Position numbers and translations under genes: made by a program. A DNA stretch of 58,434 nt from Metaruminococcus_A sp003150405 (GTDB taxonomy: Bacteria > Bacillota > Clostridia > Oscillospirales > Ruminococcaceae), in NCBI GenBank assembly GCA_902489745.1, contig CABUBB010000012.1:1-58434 (forward strand), read 5' to 3'. Numbering within the stretch: position 1 is the first letter of the stretch; every line of letters starts with the position of its first letter. Of this stretch, positions 41,872 through 50,382 are shown piece by piece. Under the pieces are notes generated by a model. That model ran no database searches, was not told the origin of the DNA, and saw nothing but the letters and a program-made list of their open reading frames with translations.

Positions 41872-42277
41872 TCCGGCCCACCCTTTTCCACAATTCCTCT
41901 CTATTATAGCGTTACCCTCTGTACCAATTATAGTACTTTTTTTTACTTTTTGGTATATCGTTATGATATCCGAAAATTGCCGTCAGGTCAATCGTTTTCC
42001 CACCCTTTCCGCCTTTTCGCCCTCTTTCGGCAACACCATTTTTCCGTTCCTCTTAGCTTTTCCACTCAAAACTTGTCCCAGGGAACTTGCATAACGGCTG
42101 TGTTTCCTGTATAATGAAGCCAGTATCTTGCAGAAACGTAGCGCTCGGCCGTACGCAAGGTTGCTTTTTTTGGCGCAAAAAATAGTTGCAAACGCAAGTA
42201 TTTTGTTTCTGCCCCCTGCCGTTTTTACGGCAACATACAACAAACATCCCAAAATACATACAAGCAAAGGTGTCATT
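41872..42277. other. divergent intergenic region between PocR/AraC gene and MATE gene
   Basis: It contains two TATAAT boxes toward the PocR/AraC gene and the MATE promoter at 42087-42115. AT-rich. No gene seen. Confidence 0.5.
42087..42115 (+). promoter_or_regulatory. promoter of the MATE exporter
   Basis: TTGCAT (42087-42092) and TATAAT (42110-42115), 17-bp spacing, with a leader of about 160 nt to the ATG. Confidence 0.75.
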
Positions 42278-43678
42278 ATGCGATATTTCTTCAACGCTCA
42301 AAAAATGCTGCGCGGTAATCCGCCTGCCGGTGAAATTCCATCCGACCGGCAAATCCTCCGCAATACCATTACTATGGCGTGGCCCTCTATCATTGAATCC
42401 TTCCTCGTCGCTCTGGTCGGTTTTATTGATACCATTATGGTCAGCACCCTCGGTGAAGAGGCCATTGCTGCTGTCGGCCTTACCACACAGCCCAAATTCA
42501 TCGGCCTGGCATTTTTTATTTCGCTCAACGTCGCTGTTTCAGCCATTGTCGCCCACCGCAAAGGAGAGGGCGACCGGGAAAGCGCCAACCGCGTTCTCAT
42601 GCAGGCGCTCATGATCACCCTTGCCATGACGGTAATCGTCAGCGTTGTCTGCGTCGCCTTTGCAGATCCTATTATTTGGTTCGCCGGCGCGAATCAAGAC
42701 ACCCACCAGGACGCCATGGAGTACTTCCAAATCATCATGGGCGGTATGTTCTTTAACGTCGTTTCACTCACCATAAACGCGGCACAGCGCGGAGCCGGCA
42801 ATACCAAAATTGCCATGTATACCAATATTGTTTCCAACCTTGTCAATATCATCTTCAACTATTTGCTCATCGGCGGCAATCTCGGCTTCCCGAAGCTCGG
42901 CGTCAAAGGCGCTGCCATCGCCACCGTTATCGGCACCGTCGTCGCACTTGTCATGAGTGTCATTTCCATCATGCATAAAGACGGCTTCCTTTGCTTCCGC
43001 CATATTACAAAAAATGAATTTCGCTTTGACCGCCGTACCATCCGTTCCATTGTCAACATCGGTTCCAGTACCCTGACTGAACAAATCTTCCTGCGCATTG
43101 GTTTTCTGGTTTACTCCATCATTGTGGCAAACCTCGGTACCATTGCCTTTGCGGCCCATCAAATCGGCATGAACCTCATGAGCCTTTCCTTCTCGTTTGG
43201 CGACGGCCTTTCGGTTGCAGCCGTGGCACTGGTCGGCCAAAGCCTTGGCGCCAAGCGGGTGGATTTGGCCCGTATCTACGGCAGTACCTGCCAGCGAATG
43301 GGCATTCTGTTCTCCTGTGCGCTGTCGGTCGTTTTCCTCACGCTGGGCCGCCCCATTTTCGGCCTGTTCTCAGATGATCCAACCGTTCTTGACTATGGCG
43401 TCATGATTATGGCGGTCCTTACTGTGGTCGTTTTTCTTCAAATTTCACAGGTCGTCTTTTCCGGCTGTTTGCGCGGTGCAGGGGACGCCAAATACACCGC
43501 CCTCGTTTCCCTCATCAGTGTCGCGATTATCCGCCCCGGCGCTGGCTGGCTGCTCTGTTACCCGCTCGGCCTCGGACTATTCGGCGCATGGGTCGGTCTC
43601 GCGTTTGACCAGCTCTCCCGCTTCCTTATGACCTATATCCGCTTCAAAAGCGGGCGCTGGACTCGGTTTGAAGTTTAG
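42278..43678 (+). CDS. MATE-family efflux transporter
   Basis: 466 residues and about twelve spans in two homologous halves, exporting cationic drugs or metabolites in exchange for Na+ or H+. Typical segments are ITMAWPSIIESFLVALVGFI and DTIMVSTLGEEAIAAVGL, GAGNTKIAMYTNIVSNLVNI in the first half and AHQIGMNLMSLSFSFGDGLS in the second, then CLRGAGDAKYTALVS. The ATG at 42278 has AAAGGTG upstream; the frame is open for 50 further codons without support. Substrate cannot be predicted. Monocistronic. Confidence 0.95.
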   Translation: MRYFFNAQKMLRGNPPAGEIPSDRQILRNTITMAWPSIIESFLVALVGFIDTIMVSTLGEEAIAAVGLTTQPKFIGLAFFISLNVAVSAIVAHRKGEGDRESANRVLMQALMITLAMTVIVSVVCVAFADPIIWFAGANQDTHQDAMEYFQIIMGGMFFNVVSLTINAAQRGAGNTKIAMYTNIVSNLVNIIFNYLLIGGNLGFPKLGVKGAAIATVIGTVVALVMSVISIMHKDGFLCFRHITKNEFRFDRRTIRSIVNIGSSTLTEQIFLRIGFLVYSIIVANLGTIAFAAHQIGMNLMSLSFSFGDGLSVAAVALVGQSLGAKRVDLARIYGSTCQRMGILFSCALSVVFLTLGRPIFGLFSDDPTVLDYGVMIMAVLTVVVFLQISQVVFSGCLRGAGDAKYTALVSLISVAIIRPGAGWLLCYPLGLGLFGAWVGLAFDQLSRFLMTYIRFKSGRWTRFEV

Positions 43679-43737
43679 GTGCATCATGCCGTTTTGTTTG
43701 CCGCAAAACAGCAGCCGTTTTAAAATATGCAAACAAG

Positions 43738-43771
43738 CGCCTCCTACGGCAGTATCCGCGGGAGGCGTTTT
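43738..43771 (+). terminator. terminator of the MATE gene
   Basis: Stem CGCCTCC (43738-43744) / GGAGGCG (43761-43767), with inner CGG/CCG pairing, then TTTT. About 60 bp past the stop. Confidence 0.65.
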
Positions 43772-43909
43772 CCATCTTTACTATTTACACCAGCGCAACG
43801 GGGGTTCTCTTTTTCTGTGCCCTTCCCAACCGTATTTTTTTCGTTAGGTCAGCAGCCGCTTTGTACGGCAAGAGGAGCTCAAAATATATTAAACAGGGTT
43901 TATAAAAGC

Positions 43910-43933
43910 GGTGCGGGGATTTCGCCCCGCACC
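43910..43933 (-). terminator. terminator of the small membrane protein gene
   Basis: A 9-bp perfect GC stem (GGTGCGGGG / CCCCGCACC), 6-nt loop, then GCTTTTAT on the minus strand, 8 bp past the stop. Confidence 0.7.
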
Positions 43934-43941
43934 ACCTTCGT

Positions 43942-44334
43942 TTACCGCATCTTGTGCTGCACCGTTATCAAAATGCTGTGCGTTGTTTCCACCAGCAACA
44001 ACCCGCATACAACCAAAACAACCGGCATGGTATAGGCATTGGCAAGGTACATTTCCGTCGTGCTGAACATGGCGACAAGATAAGCCGCATAAACCACGAA
44101 CAGCAGCAAAGCTCCATACCATTTTCCGAACCGTGTATGCAGGCAATGGAAAACACCCAATACCATACCGAAACCTATTAAACTCAGCACAATGAACCAG
44201 AAATACTGAAATTCAAAGGTTCGGCTGCGCATATAATCCCAATATTCGGTTGCGCCATACAATCCGAACGGCAAAGCTGCCGAAAGGAGCCAAAACACCC
44301 AATACAGAATTCTGCACCCAATTTTACCTTTCAT
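43942..44334 (-). CDS. small integral membrane protein of unknown function
   Basis: 130 residues with four predicted spans (about 8-28, 43-65, 70-92, 98-122) and few charged residues. I do not recognise a family. A good GGAGG site precedes the ATG and a terminator follows, which supports a real gene. The neighbour upstream on the same strand is the P-loop kinase gene (56 bp gap), so the two may share a transcript; no functional link is evident. Confidence 0.72.
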   Translation of the reverse strand: MKGKIGCRILYWVFWLLSAALPFGLYGATEYWDYMRSRTFEFQYFWFIVLSLIGFGMVLGVFHCLHTRFGKWYGALLLFVVYAAYLVAMFSTTEMYLANAYTMPVVLVVCGLLLVETTHSILITVQHKMR

Positions 44335-44390
44335 TCTGTTTCCTCCTGTCTACCCTACCTGTACCAAAACATTCCAGCGTTTGTCCCATT

Positions 44391-44903
44391 TTAACGGAAA
44401 GCGGTTTTAAGCCGTTTTCGGATGGTTTCCACCGTCTCTTCCACTGTCATCTCCCCAACATCCAGCGGTACGCCGCCCACCGCTTCATACAGCGGCAGCC
44501 GTGCTACGCTGCGCTCAATTACCTCTGCTTCCCGAAGGCCCACATCCACATCACTTTGTAGCCGCGCCCGCAAGGCGTCCGGGTTGCACACCAGCTTGAA
44601 GCGGTACAGCTCATAGGCGCACCCCTCCAACCGCCGGAGAAGCTCTTTCGCAATCGCTTCCTCCTGCATCACCCAACAGAATACAACATATTGAAAGGAT
44701 GGGTTCTCCAAAAACTGCCGCAGCAGAAAGGCAATGTTCTCCAACACCATTCGTTTGTTTTCCTCGCTGACCACAAATGGATGCATCTTCCAGCACCAGT
44801 CCCCGTCCAAGTAAACTGCATCGTCCAATTCCCGGTATAGCCGCTCGGAAACGGTGCTTTTGCCCACGCCCATCGTCCCGCTGATAAAGATTAGCTTTTT
44901 CAC
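44391..44903 (-). CDS. P-loop NTPase, probable small-molecule kinase
   Basis: About 170 residues. A Walker A motif FISGTMGVGKSTVSERLY lies at the N-terminus. A DxD-type segment follows (YLDGDWCWKMHPF), where AAA_18/AAA_33 kinases bind substrate and metal. An arginine-rich lid is at RARLQSDVD. The fold is that of nucleoside/gluconate/shikimate-type kinases; the closest described role cannot be assigned. The start is a GTG at 44903, 6 nt after GGGGGG; another GTG six codons upstream lacks a site. Confidence 0.8.
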   Translation of the reverse strand: MKKLIFISGTMGVGKSTVSERLYRELDDAVYLDGDWCWKMHPFVVSEENKRMVLENIAFLLRQFLENPSFQYVVFCWVMQEEAIAKELLRRLEGCAYELYRFKLVCNPDALRARLQSDVDVGLREAEVIERSVARLPLYEAVGGVPLDVGEMTVEETVETIRKRLKTAFR

Positions 44904-44936
44904 CGGCGTCCCCCCTTTCACTTTCAGTATAACAAA

Positions 44937-44971
44937 AAAACACCCTGCCGTACAGTAAGGCAGGGCGTTTT
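44937..44971 (-). terminator. terminator of the CstA-family gene
   Basis: A 13-bp stem (44937-44949 / 44959-44971, one wobble, core CCCTGCC/GGCAGGG) and a run of seven T on the minus strand, 10 bp past the stop. Confidence 0.9.
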
Positions 44972-44980
44972 CAAATAAGG

Positions 44981-46732
44981 TTACATTTTTGCTTCTGCGG
45001 CCGTCTCCGCAATGGTCTCATCCAGTTGATCTTCACCGGAATTCTTATCCTTGCTGCGGGTTATCAACTGTTTTACACCTTGAACAACAACGCAGACACC
45101 AAGGCCGAGAATCAGAACAGCAAATACAAGCTGGAGTGCGTCGCCAAACACATTGGTGCTCGCCGCAGACACCAGCAGACGGATCTTGTCGTAAATGGTC
45201 ATGCCAAGCGCCGTAAAGGTGACGCAGACCATGACAAAAATCGGGATATACATCATAGCGCTCTTGCGCTTGGTCCGTTTCATAAAGACCGCGCAGGCAA
45301 TCAGCGCAAGGGCCGAAAGAAGCTGGTTTGCAGAACCGAACAGCGGCCAGATGGAAGCATAGCCGACTTTGGCCAGCGCATAGGCAAGCCCCAGGGTGAT
45401 GATGGTCGCAAAATATTTGTTGGTCAGCACCTTGCGGACCGGCCCAATATCCTCATCCTTAATTGACGCGTCAAGGAACAGTTCCTGGAAGGAGAGACGG
45501 CCCACACGTGCCACCGAGTCAAGCGAGGTCAGCGCAAAGGCAGAAACCGCAAGGTTGATGAGGGTGAAAACCACATCGCCCGGCAGACCGATGGTGACCA
45601 GGAAATTGGAAATGCCACCTGCAAAAATCTGCGGCGGAGTGGTCAGGCCCTGTTCTGCGGCGGCGCCCGTCGCAAAAGAGGCAACCGCAATCAGCGCAAT
45701 AACCGCCAGCAGGGACTCCATCAGCATAGCGCCAAAGGAAACCGGGAGCATATCCCGCTCATTCTTAATCTGCTTGGAGGCAGTACCGGACGAAACCAGC
45801 GAGTGGAAGCCGGAAACCGCACCGCAGGCAATGGTGACAAACAAAATCGGGAACAGGTACTGCCCGTTGACCTCAAAGCTGGTAAAGGCCGGCAGGTTGA
45901 TGGACGGGTTGGAAACAAAGACACCGACTACCGCTGCAATGATCATTGCGACCAATAGGTAGCTGTTGAGGTAATCGCGCGGCTGAAGCAGCGCCCAAAC
46001 CGGCACCACCGAGGCAATCAGCACATAAACAAACACAATGATGTGCCACCAGTCCTGTGAAACATAAATCGGACAGACAAGGCCAATAACCACCGCCGCA
46101 ATCAGAAACACAATCGCAATGGCGGTATTAATCCATTTGTTGAGCTTTGCATACCGCAGAATGAACCCAAGCGCCACCGCTTCCACAATAAACAGCATTG
46201 AGGTCATGGCGACCGAACCGTTCGCCGTAATGGTGGAGACCACTCCGCCTTCCCCCATCTGGAAGCCGTTGAAGGTACCAGCAACTACGTCGGCAAACGC
46301 TGCAACCACCAGGATGCAGAACAGCCAGCAGAACAGCAGAAACAGCTTTTTACCTGTTTTGCCAATGTACTCCTCAATCACGTAGCCAATGGTGCGCCCC
46401 TTATTGCGGACCGAAGCGTACATCGACGCAAAATCCTGAACCGCACCAAAAAAGACGCCGCCAATTAAAATCCACAGCAGCACCGGCACCCAGCCAAAAA
46501 TAGCTGCCTGAATCGGCCCATTGATCGGACCTGCACCCGCAATTGAGGCAAACTGGTGCCCGAACACAACGCCCTTGTCGGCAGGCACGTAGTCTACACC
46601 GTCCTCGTACTCATACGCAGGTGTTTTCGCTTTGGGGTCAATCCCCCAGGTTTTTGCCAGCCAGCGCCCGTAAATCAGGTAAGCGCCGCCCAGCACGACA
46701 ATGGCAATCACCATCATTAATATGCCATTCAT
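44981..46732 (-). CDS. cstA: CstA-family (carbon starvation) transporter
   Basis: 583 residues with about sixteen spans, a CstA/BtsT homologue. Family signatures are GHQFASIAGAGPINGPIQAA near residue 60, GGVFFGAVQDFASMYASVRN near 100, SGFHSLVSSGTASKQI near 315 and LFGSANQLLSALALI near 480. Escherichia homologues take up pyruvate (BtsT, CstA) or have been linked to peptide use. The acidic C-terminal tail is cytoplasmic. AGGGATGAAGG precedes the ATG. It is preceded by a complete T-box leader, so transcription should rise when a particular tRNA is uncharged. That is unusual for this family as I know it and points to an amino-acid-related substrate. Confidence 0.93.
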   Translation of the reverse strand: MNGILMMVIAIVVLGGAYLIYGRWLAKTWGIDPKAKTPAYEYEDGVDYVPADKGVVFGHQFASIAGAGPINGPIQAAIFGWVPVLLWILIGGVFFGAVQDFASMYASVRNKGRTIGYVIEEYIGKTGKKLFLLFCWLFCILVVAAFADVVAGTFNGFQMGEGGVVSTITANGSVAMTSMLFIVEAVALGFILRYAKLNKWINTAIAIVFLIAAVVIGLVCPIYVSQDWWHIIVFVYVLIASVVPVWALLQPRDYLNSYLLVAMIIAAVVGVFVSNPSINLPAFTSFEVNGQYLFPILFVTIACGAVSGFHSLVSSGTASKQIKNERDMLPVSFGAMLMESLLAVIALIAVASFATGAAAEQGLTTPPQIFAGGISNFLVTIGLPGDVVFTLINLAVSAFALTSLDSVARVGRLSFQELFLDASIKDEDIGPVRKVLTNKYFATIITLGLAYALAKVGYASIWPLFGSANQLLSALALIACAVFMKRTKRKSAMMYIPIFVMVCVTFTALGMTIYDKIRLLVSAASTNVFGDALQLVFAVLILGLGVCVVVQGVKQLITRSKDKNSGEDQLDETIAETAAEAKM

Positions 46733-46771
46733 CCTTCATCCCTCCAAAGTTTGTTTGAATAAAGCGGAAAC

Positions 46772-47040
46772 AAAAAAAGGCTCCGTCCCTGTTTACCAGA
46801 GACGAAGCCCACTGCTCCGCGTTACCACACTGTTTGCCCGCAGTATTGCAGGCCGCTCCGCATCAGACCAAATGCCGAATGCTTATCCCTGTAACGGGGG
46901 AACCCGGTCACGCCTACTAGTCACCGTTCAGCTGACAGCTCGCAGGGGATACTGCAAACAGCCATTCCACCGCCTTACACCAACCGGCGGCTCTCTTTGG
47001 GAAACCTGCTGTCCCAGCCTATCCTGTTCAAAGCCTTTTC
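46772..47040 (-). ncRNA. T-box riboswitch leader controlling the CstA-family gene
   Basis: On the minus strand: Stem I elements AGAGAG (plus 46991-46996) with the GGTTGGTGTAA terminal region and GGAATG; a specifier loop GAGCTGT (46935-46941) bounded by helices GCAGG/CCTGC and GGCTG/CAGCT; the AGTAGG linker (46911-46918); the T-box core AGTGTGGTAACGCG (46818-46831), whose TGGT bulge can pair with the tRNA acceptor end having discriminator A; then a terminator stem GGCTTCGTCTCTG / CAGGGACGGAGCC with seven T (46772-46809). The best specifier reading is GCT (46937-46939, alanine), flanked 3' by a purine; CTG (leucine), one base on, is the alternative. Confidence 0.9.
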
Positions 47041-47062
47041 ACAATTTATTTTTCGTTTATTC

Positions 47063-47091
47063 ATTATAGATATCTGCACACTCTTTGTCAA
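47063..47091 (-). promoter_or_regulatory. promoter of the T-box-cstA transcript
   Basis: On the minus strand TTGACA (47086-47091) and TATAAT (47063-47068), 17-bp spacing: a full consensus promoter just upstream of the T-box leader. Confidence 0.9.
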
Positions 47092-47401
47092 GATATGGGG
47101 ATATGCCTATTTGGAATACCCTTTACTTTGGGTTCTGCACCGTTTTCCTCCATGCCCGCAGTACCGCCTGCTGAGACGACGTCAATCTCCCCATTTCGTT
47201 TTGGAACCGCCCAAAAAGCCCAAAGCGTCCGGACAGCCTGCGCCCTGCATTTGCCGCTGTTACAACAAACCCGCCTGTTCTGTCACTGTCTTACTCCGGC
47301 AGCAGGTGCCATTTTCCCGCACAAAATTGTACGAACAGCAATCCATCCCGTTATCTCCCGGTTTTTAGCCATACAAGGCGAAAATGCGAGCGGATCCGCC
47401 G
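47092..47401. other. intergenic region between T-box promoter and acetyltransferase gene
   Basis: About 310 bp with no credible reading frame, no clear terminator for the unit to the right and no known RNA motif. Confidence 0.4.
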
Positions 47402-47830
47402 TCAGAATCTTTTGCGGAAACCGCCTTCGCGGGTATAGCCAATTTTCTCATAAAACTGGTGGGCACCGGTGCGGTAAGCGCTTGACACCAACTGGATGTA
47501 CGCGCATCCTTGTTCAACCGCCCATTGCTCCACCGCTTCAAACAGCCGCCGGCCCACACCCTGACCGCGGTAGTCCGCATCGGTGATCACATTTTCAATT
47601 ATGCCAAACTTCTGTCCATTGAAGGCGAGGTCGTAGCAGGCAATTCCCATCACGGTACCGGCCACACGGCCGCCGTCATCGGCAACAAACAAGCCGTAGT
47701 GCGGGTCCGCCAATATCAGCGCCAACTGTTCCCGCAGCGTCTCCAGCTCACAGGTATGCCCCACCAATTCGCTCATCAGTTTGCATAAATCCTTCGCGTC
47801 CCCGGGTTTCGCCTTTCGAATTTCCAGCAT
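47402..47830 (-). CDS. GNAT-family N-acetyltransferase
   Basis: 142 residues. A single GNAT domain: MLEIRKAKPGDAKDLCKLM start, FGIIENVITDADYRGQGVGRRL (acetyl-CoA loop R/Q-x-x-G-x-G/A at about 88-94) and a C-terminal AYRTGAHQFYEKIGYTREG typical of the ribosomal/aminoglycoside-like small GNATs. The ATG at 47830 has AAGGAG 7 nt upstream. Substrate unknown. It stands alone. Confidence 0.9.
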   Translation of the reverse strand: MLEIRKAKPGDAKDLCKLMSELVGHTCELETLREQLALILADPHYGLFVADDGGRVAGTVMGIACYDLAFNGQKFGIIENVITDADYRGQGVGRRLFEAVEQWAVEQGCAYIQLVSSAYRTGAHQFYEKIGYTREGGFRKRF

Positions 47831-48113
47831 CAAAATACTCCTTGTATAATTATTTTTAATTTAACTTTTAGTTGCTTTTAATCCCGGTGGCTTTTTCATA
47901 TTGTTTTCCCAACCACTGTATGCCGGCAAACGAAAACCTATTCACGGTTGAAGCCATACCACTTGCGCCGCAAGATAAGACGCCGTACGGCCAGCCATAC
48001 ATTCGCAAAAAATCCTTAGCGGCAGACCTCATCCAACGCAGGACAGCCCTTACCAACAGTCTGCGGCAGCCCCCATTTCGCAGCCCCCCACCCTTCCGGC
48101 TCAGCTCCAGCTG

Positions 48114-49103
48114 TCACGCCTCCGCACCCTTACGCTTCTCCAAAGCCGCCTCGGGATGTTTTTTGTTGTAACGAACCACAACCAGCCGTGTCAGCAGCGG
48201 GTTGAGGATATTGCTGAACACCACGGCGCTCGCAATTTGGGCCGCCGCAGTTTCCACATAGGGCAAAAAGCCGGGATCCAGCTCGCCCAGCATGGCTGGG
48301 ATGGCAAGCGACATCGCCGCAATCCCGCAGAATCCGCTCGATGCATGTCCTCTCCGGTGCAGCAGCTTTTTCTCCACAAACAGCAGCGGCAGATTGTTGA
48401 CGGCTAGATAAACCACCGTCAGCGCCAATCCTTCGGCAAAGGCGTAGACACAGCTCATAAGATTGATCGAGGTTCCCAGCGTAAAGCCCAGAAACGGCAG
48501 GCAGATGGTCCCCGCCGGTGCGAACAGCCGGCGGATCGCCGGGTCAAGGTTGCCCAGCAGCATCCCCAGCAAAAATGGTACGACCGACGCCAAAAGCGCC
48601 ATATAGTTCAGCCCGCCGCTGTTTTCAAAACTCAGAATGCAAATAGGTACCGCTGGGATGGAAATGAGGTTGAGCAGCCCGTAAGCCGCACGGTCAATGT
48701 CGTCGCCGTAGGCGTCCATCAGCCCAATGTAAAAGGCGGGCAGCAGGCTGGTCATTGCAATGACAAACGCCGCCGCCGAAATACCAAACACACCCTCTTT
48801 TCCAAAGAGCAGAAAAAATAAAATACTTGCCCCTACGCCAAGCAGCAGCTTGCAGAGCACCAACGTACCTCCCCGCTTCAGGGTGATCTTCACCTGAGAA
48901 GGCTTAAACTGGGAACCGGAGAAAAACAGGATCATCCCGATGAGGGTCATGGTACCCTTACTGGTAAAGGCGGCCGAAAACGGAGTGCCAATCTCCAGAA
49001 TTTGCGGTACAAAGGTATACAGAATACAGCCGAGCGCCAGCGGGACAATCATCAGCCCTGCAGGCACCCGTTTGATTGTGTCTAATAACCGGAAGGTTTT
49101 CAT
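48114..49103 (-). CDS. kdgT: 2-keto-3-deoxygluconate permease-like transporter
   Basis: About 329 residues and ten spans. It matches the KdgT family: KRVPAGLMIVPLALGCILYTF start, FTSKGTMTLIGMILFFSGSQ, ITLKRGGTLVLCKLLLG, AMTSLLPAFYIGLMDAYGDD, and a SSGFCGIAAMSLAIPAMLGE segment late. KdgT imports the pectin-derived sugar acid KDG. No kdgA, kdgK or other pectin genes are adjacent, so the substrate may differ. I chose the ATG at 49103 (MKTFRLL), where family members begin, although the ribosome-binding site (AGGTG) is modest; an ATG 19 codons upstream is possible. Confidence 0.88.
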   Translation of the reverse strand: MKTFRLLDTIKRVPAGLMIVPLALGCILYTFVPQILEIGTPFSAAFTSKGTMTLIGMILFFSGSQFKPSQVKITLKRGGTLVLCKLLLGVGASILFFLLFGKEGVFGISAAAFVIAMTSLLPAFYIGLMDAYGDDIDRAAYGLLNLISIPAVPICILSFENSGGLNYMALLASVVPFLLGMLLGNLDPAIRRLFAPAGTICLPFLGFTLGTSINLMSCVYAFAEGLALTVVYLAVNNLPLLFVEKKLLHRRGHASSGFCGIAAMSLAIPAMLGELDPGFLPYVETAAAQIASAVVFSNILNPLLTRLVVVRYNKKHPEAALEKRKGAEA

Positions 49104-49201
49104 TGTTTCATACACCTGAACTTTCTTTGCAGCATTGAATTGGTTGGATGATTGCAGCATTGTTTTTCCGGCGCAGACAATATCCGCACCGTTTTGTATC
49201 T

Positions 49202-49230
49202 ATTATAACGGCTGACCGGTCCCGCGTCAA
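49202..49230 (-). promoter_or_regulatory. promoter of the kdgT-like gene
   Basis: On the minus strand TTGACG (49225-49230) and TATAAT (49202-49207), 17-bp spacing, about 95 bp before the ATG. Confidence 0.8.
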
Positions 49231-49495
49231 ACCGGAATCCATTGCCCTAGCGCCAGTCCGCCGCCCGCCATTTGAGAATCGGCAGATACAAAAAATGATT
49301 CAATCTCCGCCAACCGGCTCAAAATAAAGCGGCGCAAATAGGCTCTCTCCTTTAGCCGATTCCCGCGTACTGAAACCCTATGCACAATCTATTTTCTGCC
49401 GGAGACAAAGGGGGACCTTACCGCCCCCCGGATAGTATTTTTTATGACTCCCCGCTCTTTCATGCCAAGGCAGCCCTTTCCTTCATCACATTCAA
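49231..49495. other. intergenic region between kdgT promoter and envelope module
   Basis: No gene or RNA motif seen; it ends at the terminator of the module. Confidence 0.4.
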
Positions 49496-49525
49496 AAACA
49501 CCTCCGGCAGATGCCGGAGGTGTTT
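49496..49525 (-). terminator. terminator of the SPFH/TPM envelope module
   Basis: A 14-bp perfect stem (AAACACCTCCGGCA / TGCCGGAGGTGTTT) with a 2-nt centre and TTTTT on the minus strand, 8 bp past the TPM gene. Confidence 0.88.
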
Positions 49526-49533
49526 CAAAGCAC

Positions 49534-50382
49534 TTAAAACCTGCGTCCGCCGCCGCCGTGGGAACGGCCGCTGCTGGAACGGTGGGTCGTACTCCTTGTA
49601 TAGGAGCGCCCCCCTGAGCTTCGCCCACCCGAGCTTGACGACGTATTCTGTACCACCACGCTGCTCAGCGATTTGTTGATAAACCGGTCCTCGTTTCTGG
49701 TCAGCAGCAGCTTGGCGTTCTGCCGGAACGGATACGCCTCCTCCGCGGATTTCATCCGGTACCGCCGCCAGACCGCCACACAGCAGAGAAAACCCGCGCC
49801 GAGCGAGATAACAACCGCCACCAGTATTTCCACCAGTGTCAGCGAACGGTATTTTACCATCTGACCGGTCTCGGAATCGTACTGGTATTGCCCATCTGGT
49901 ACGCCCTGCCGCATAAAAATGTCGGCGTTCTCCAAAAAAGCAAATGCCGCTTCGGCGTATTCCCCTTCCGACAGGCCCACGTAGGCTTCATCCAGAATAT
50001 CGTCAATCCGCCCGTCGGTCAGGATATTAACAGCCGCGCCTGTTGTGGAAATCCACGCCTCCCGGTTGTCCATATCAATCAGGAACAAAACGCCCCGGCT
50101 GTCGCCGCCCACGCCAAAACCACCGTAGTCATAGTAATCATCCGCGTAATCCCGCGCGCTCTTTCCCTGGGCGTCGTAGGTGGTCACCACCACAAAGTCC
50201 ATGTTATAGCGGTTCTGCATCTGCACAATCTGCGCTTCCATTTCCGCAATCTCCTGCCCGGTGAACAGCGCCGCTTGGTCAAATACCCGCTTTTCTTCCG
50301 CACCTGCTGTTCCAAAGCAGCAAAGCAGCAGCAAAACTGGGAACAGCACGCCTGCAAAGGCCCGTATTACCCTCTGTTTCAT
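49534..50382 (-). CDS. TPM-domain protein (YdjH-like), membrane anchored
   Basis: 282 residues. A signal peptide (about 1-28), an extracellular TPM/YgcG domain (about 33-165: VFDQAALFTGQEIAEMEAQI, MDFVVVTTYDAQGKSARDYADDYYD, GVLFLIDMDNREAWISTTG), one membrane span at about 182-205 and a cytoplasmic tail ending in Ser/Gly/Arg-rich repeats (SSSSGGRSSGGRS, GGGGRRF). TPM proteins have been called phosphatases in plants, but bacterial activity is unproven. Its ATG overlaps the stop of the zinc-ribbon gene by 4 bp. The order matches YdjH in the Bacillus ydjFGHI operon. Confidence 0.88.
   Translation of the reverse strand: MKQRVIRAFAGVLFPVLLLLCCFGTAGAEEKRVFDQAALFTGQEIAEMEAQIVQMQNRYNMDFVVVTTYDAQGKSARDYADDYYDYGGFGVGGDSRGVLFLIDMDNREAWISTTGAAVNILTDGRIDDILDEAYVGLSEGEYAEAAFAFLENADIFMRQGVPDGQYQYDSETGQMVKYRSLTLVEILVAVVISLGAGFLCCVAVWRRYRMKSAEEAYPFRQNAKLLLTRNEDRFINKSLSSVVVQNTSSSSGGRSSGGRSYTRSTTHRSSSGRSHGGGGRRF

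Noticed and set aside
42128..42277. Fifty-codon N-terminal extension of the MATE protein
   Set aside because: It would start within 15 bp of the -10 box, and the ribosome-binding site and family start point to 42278.
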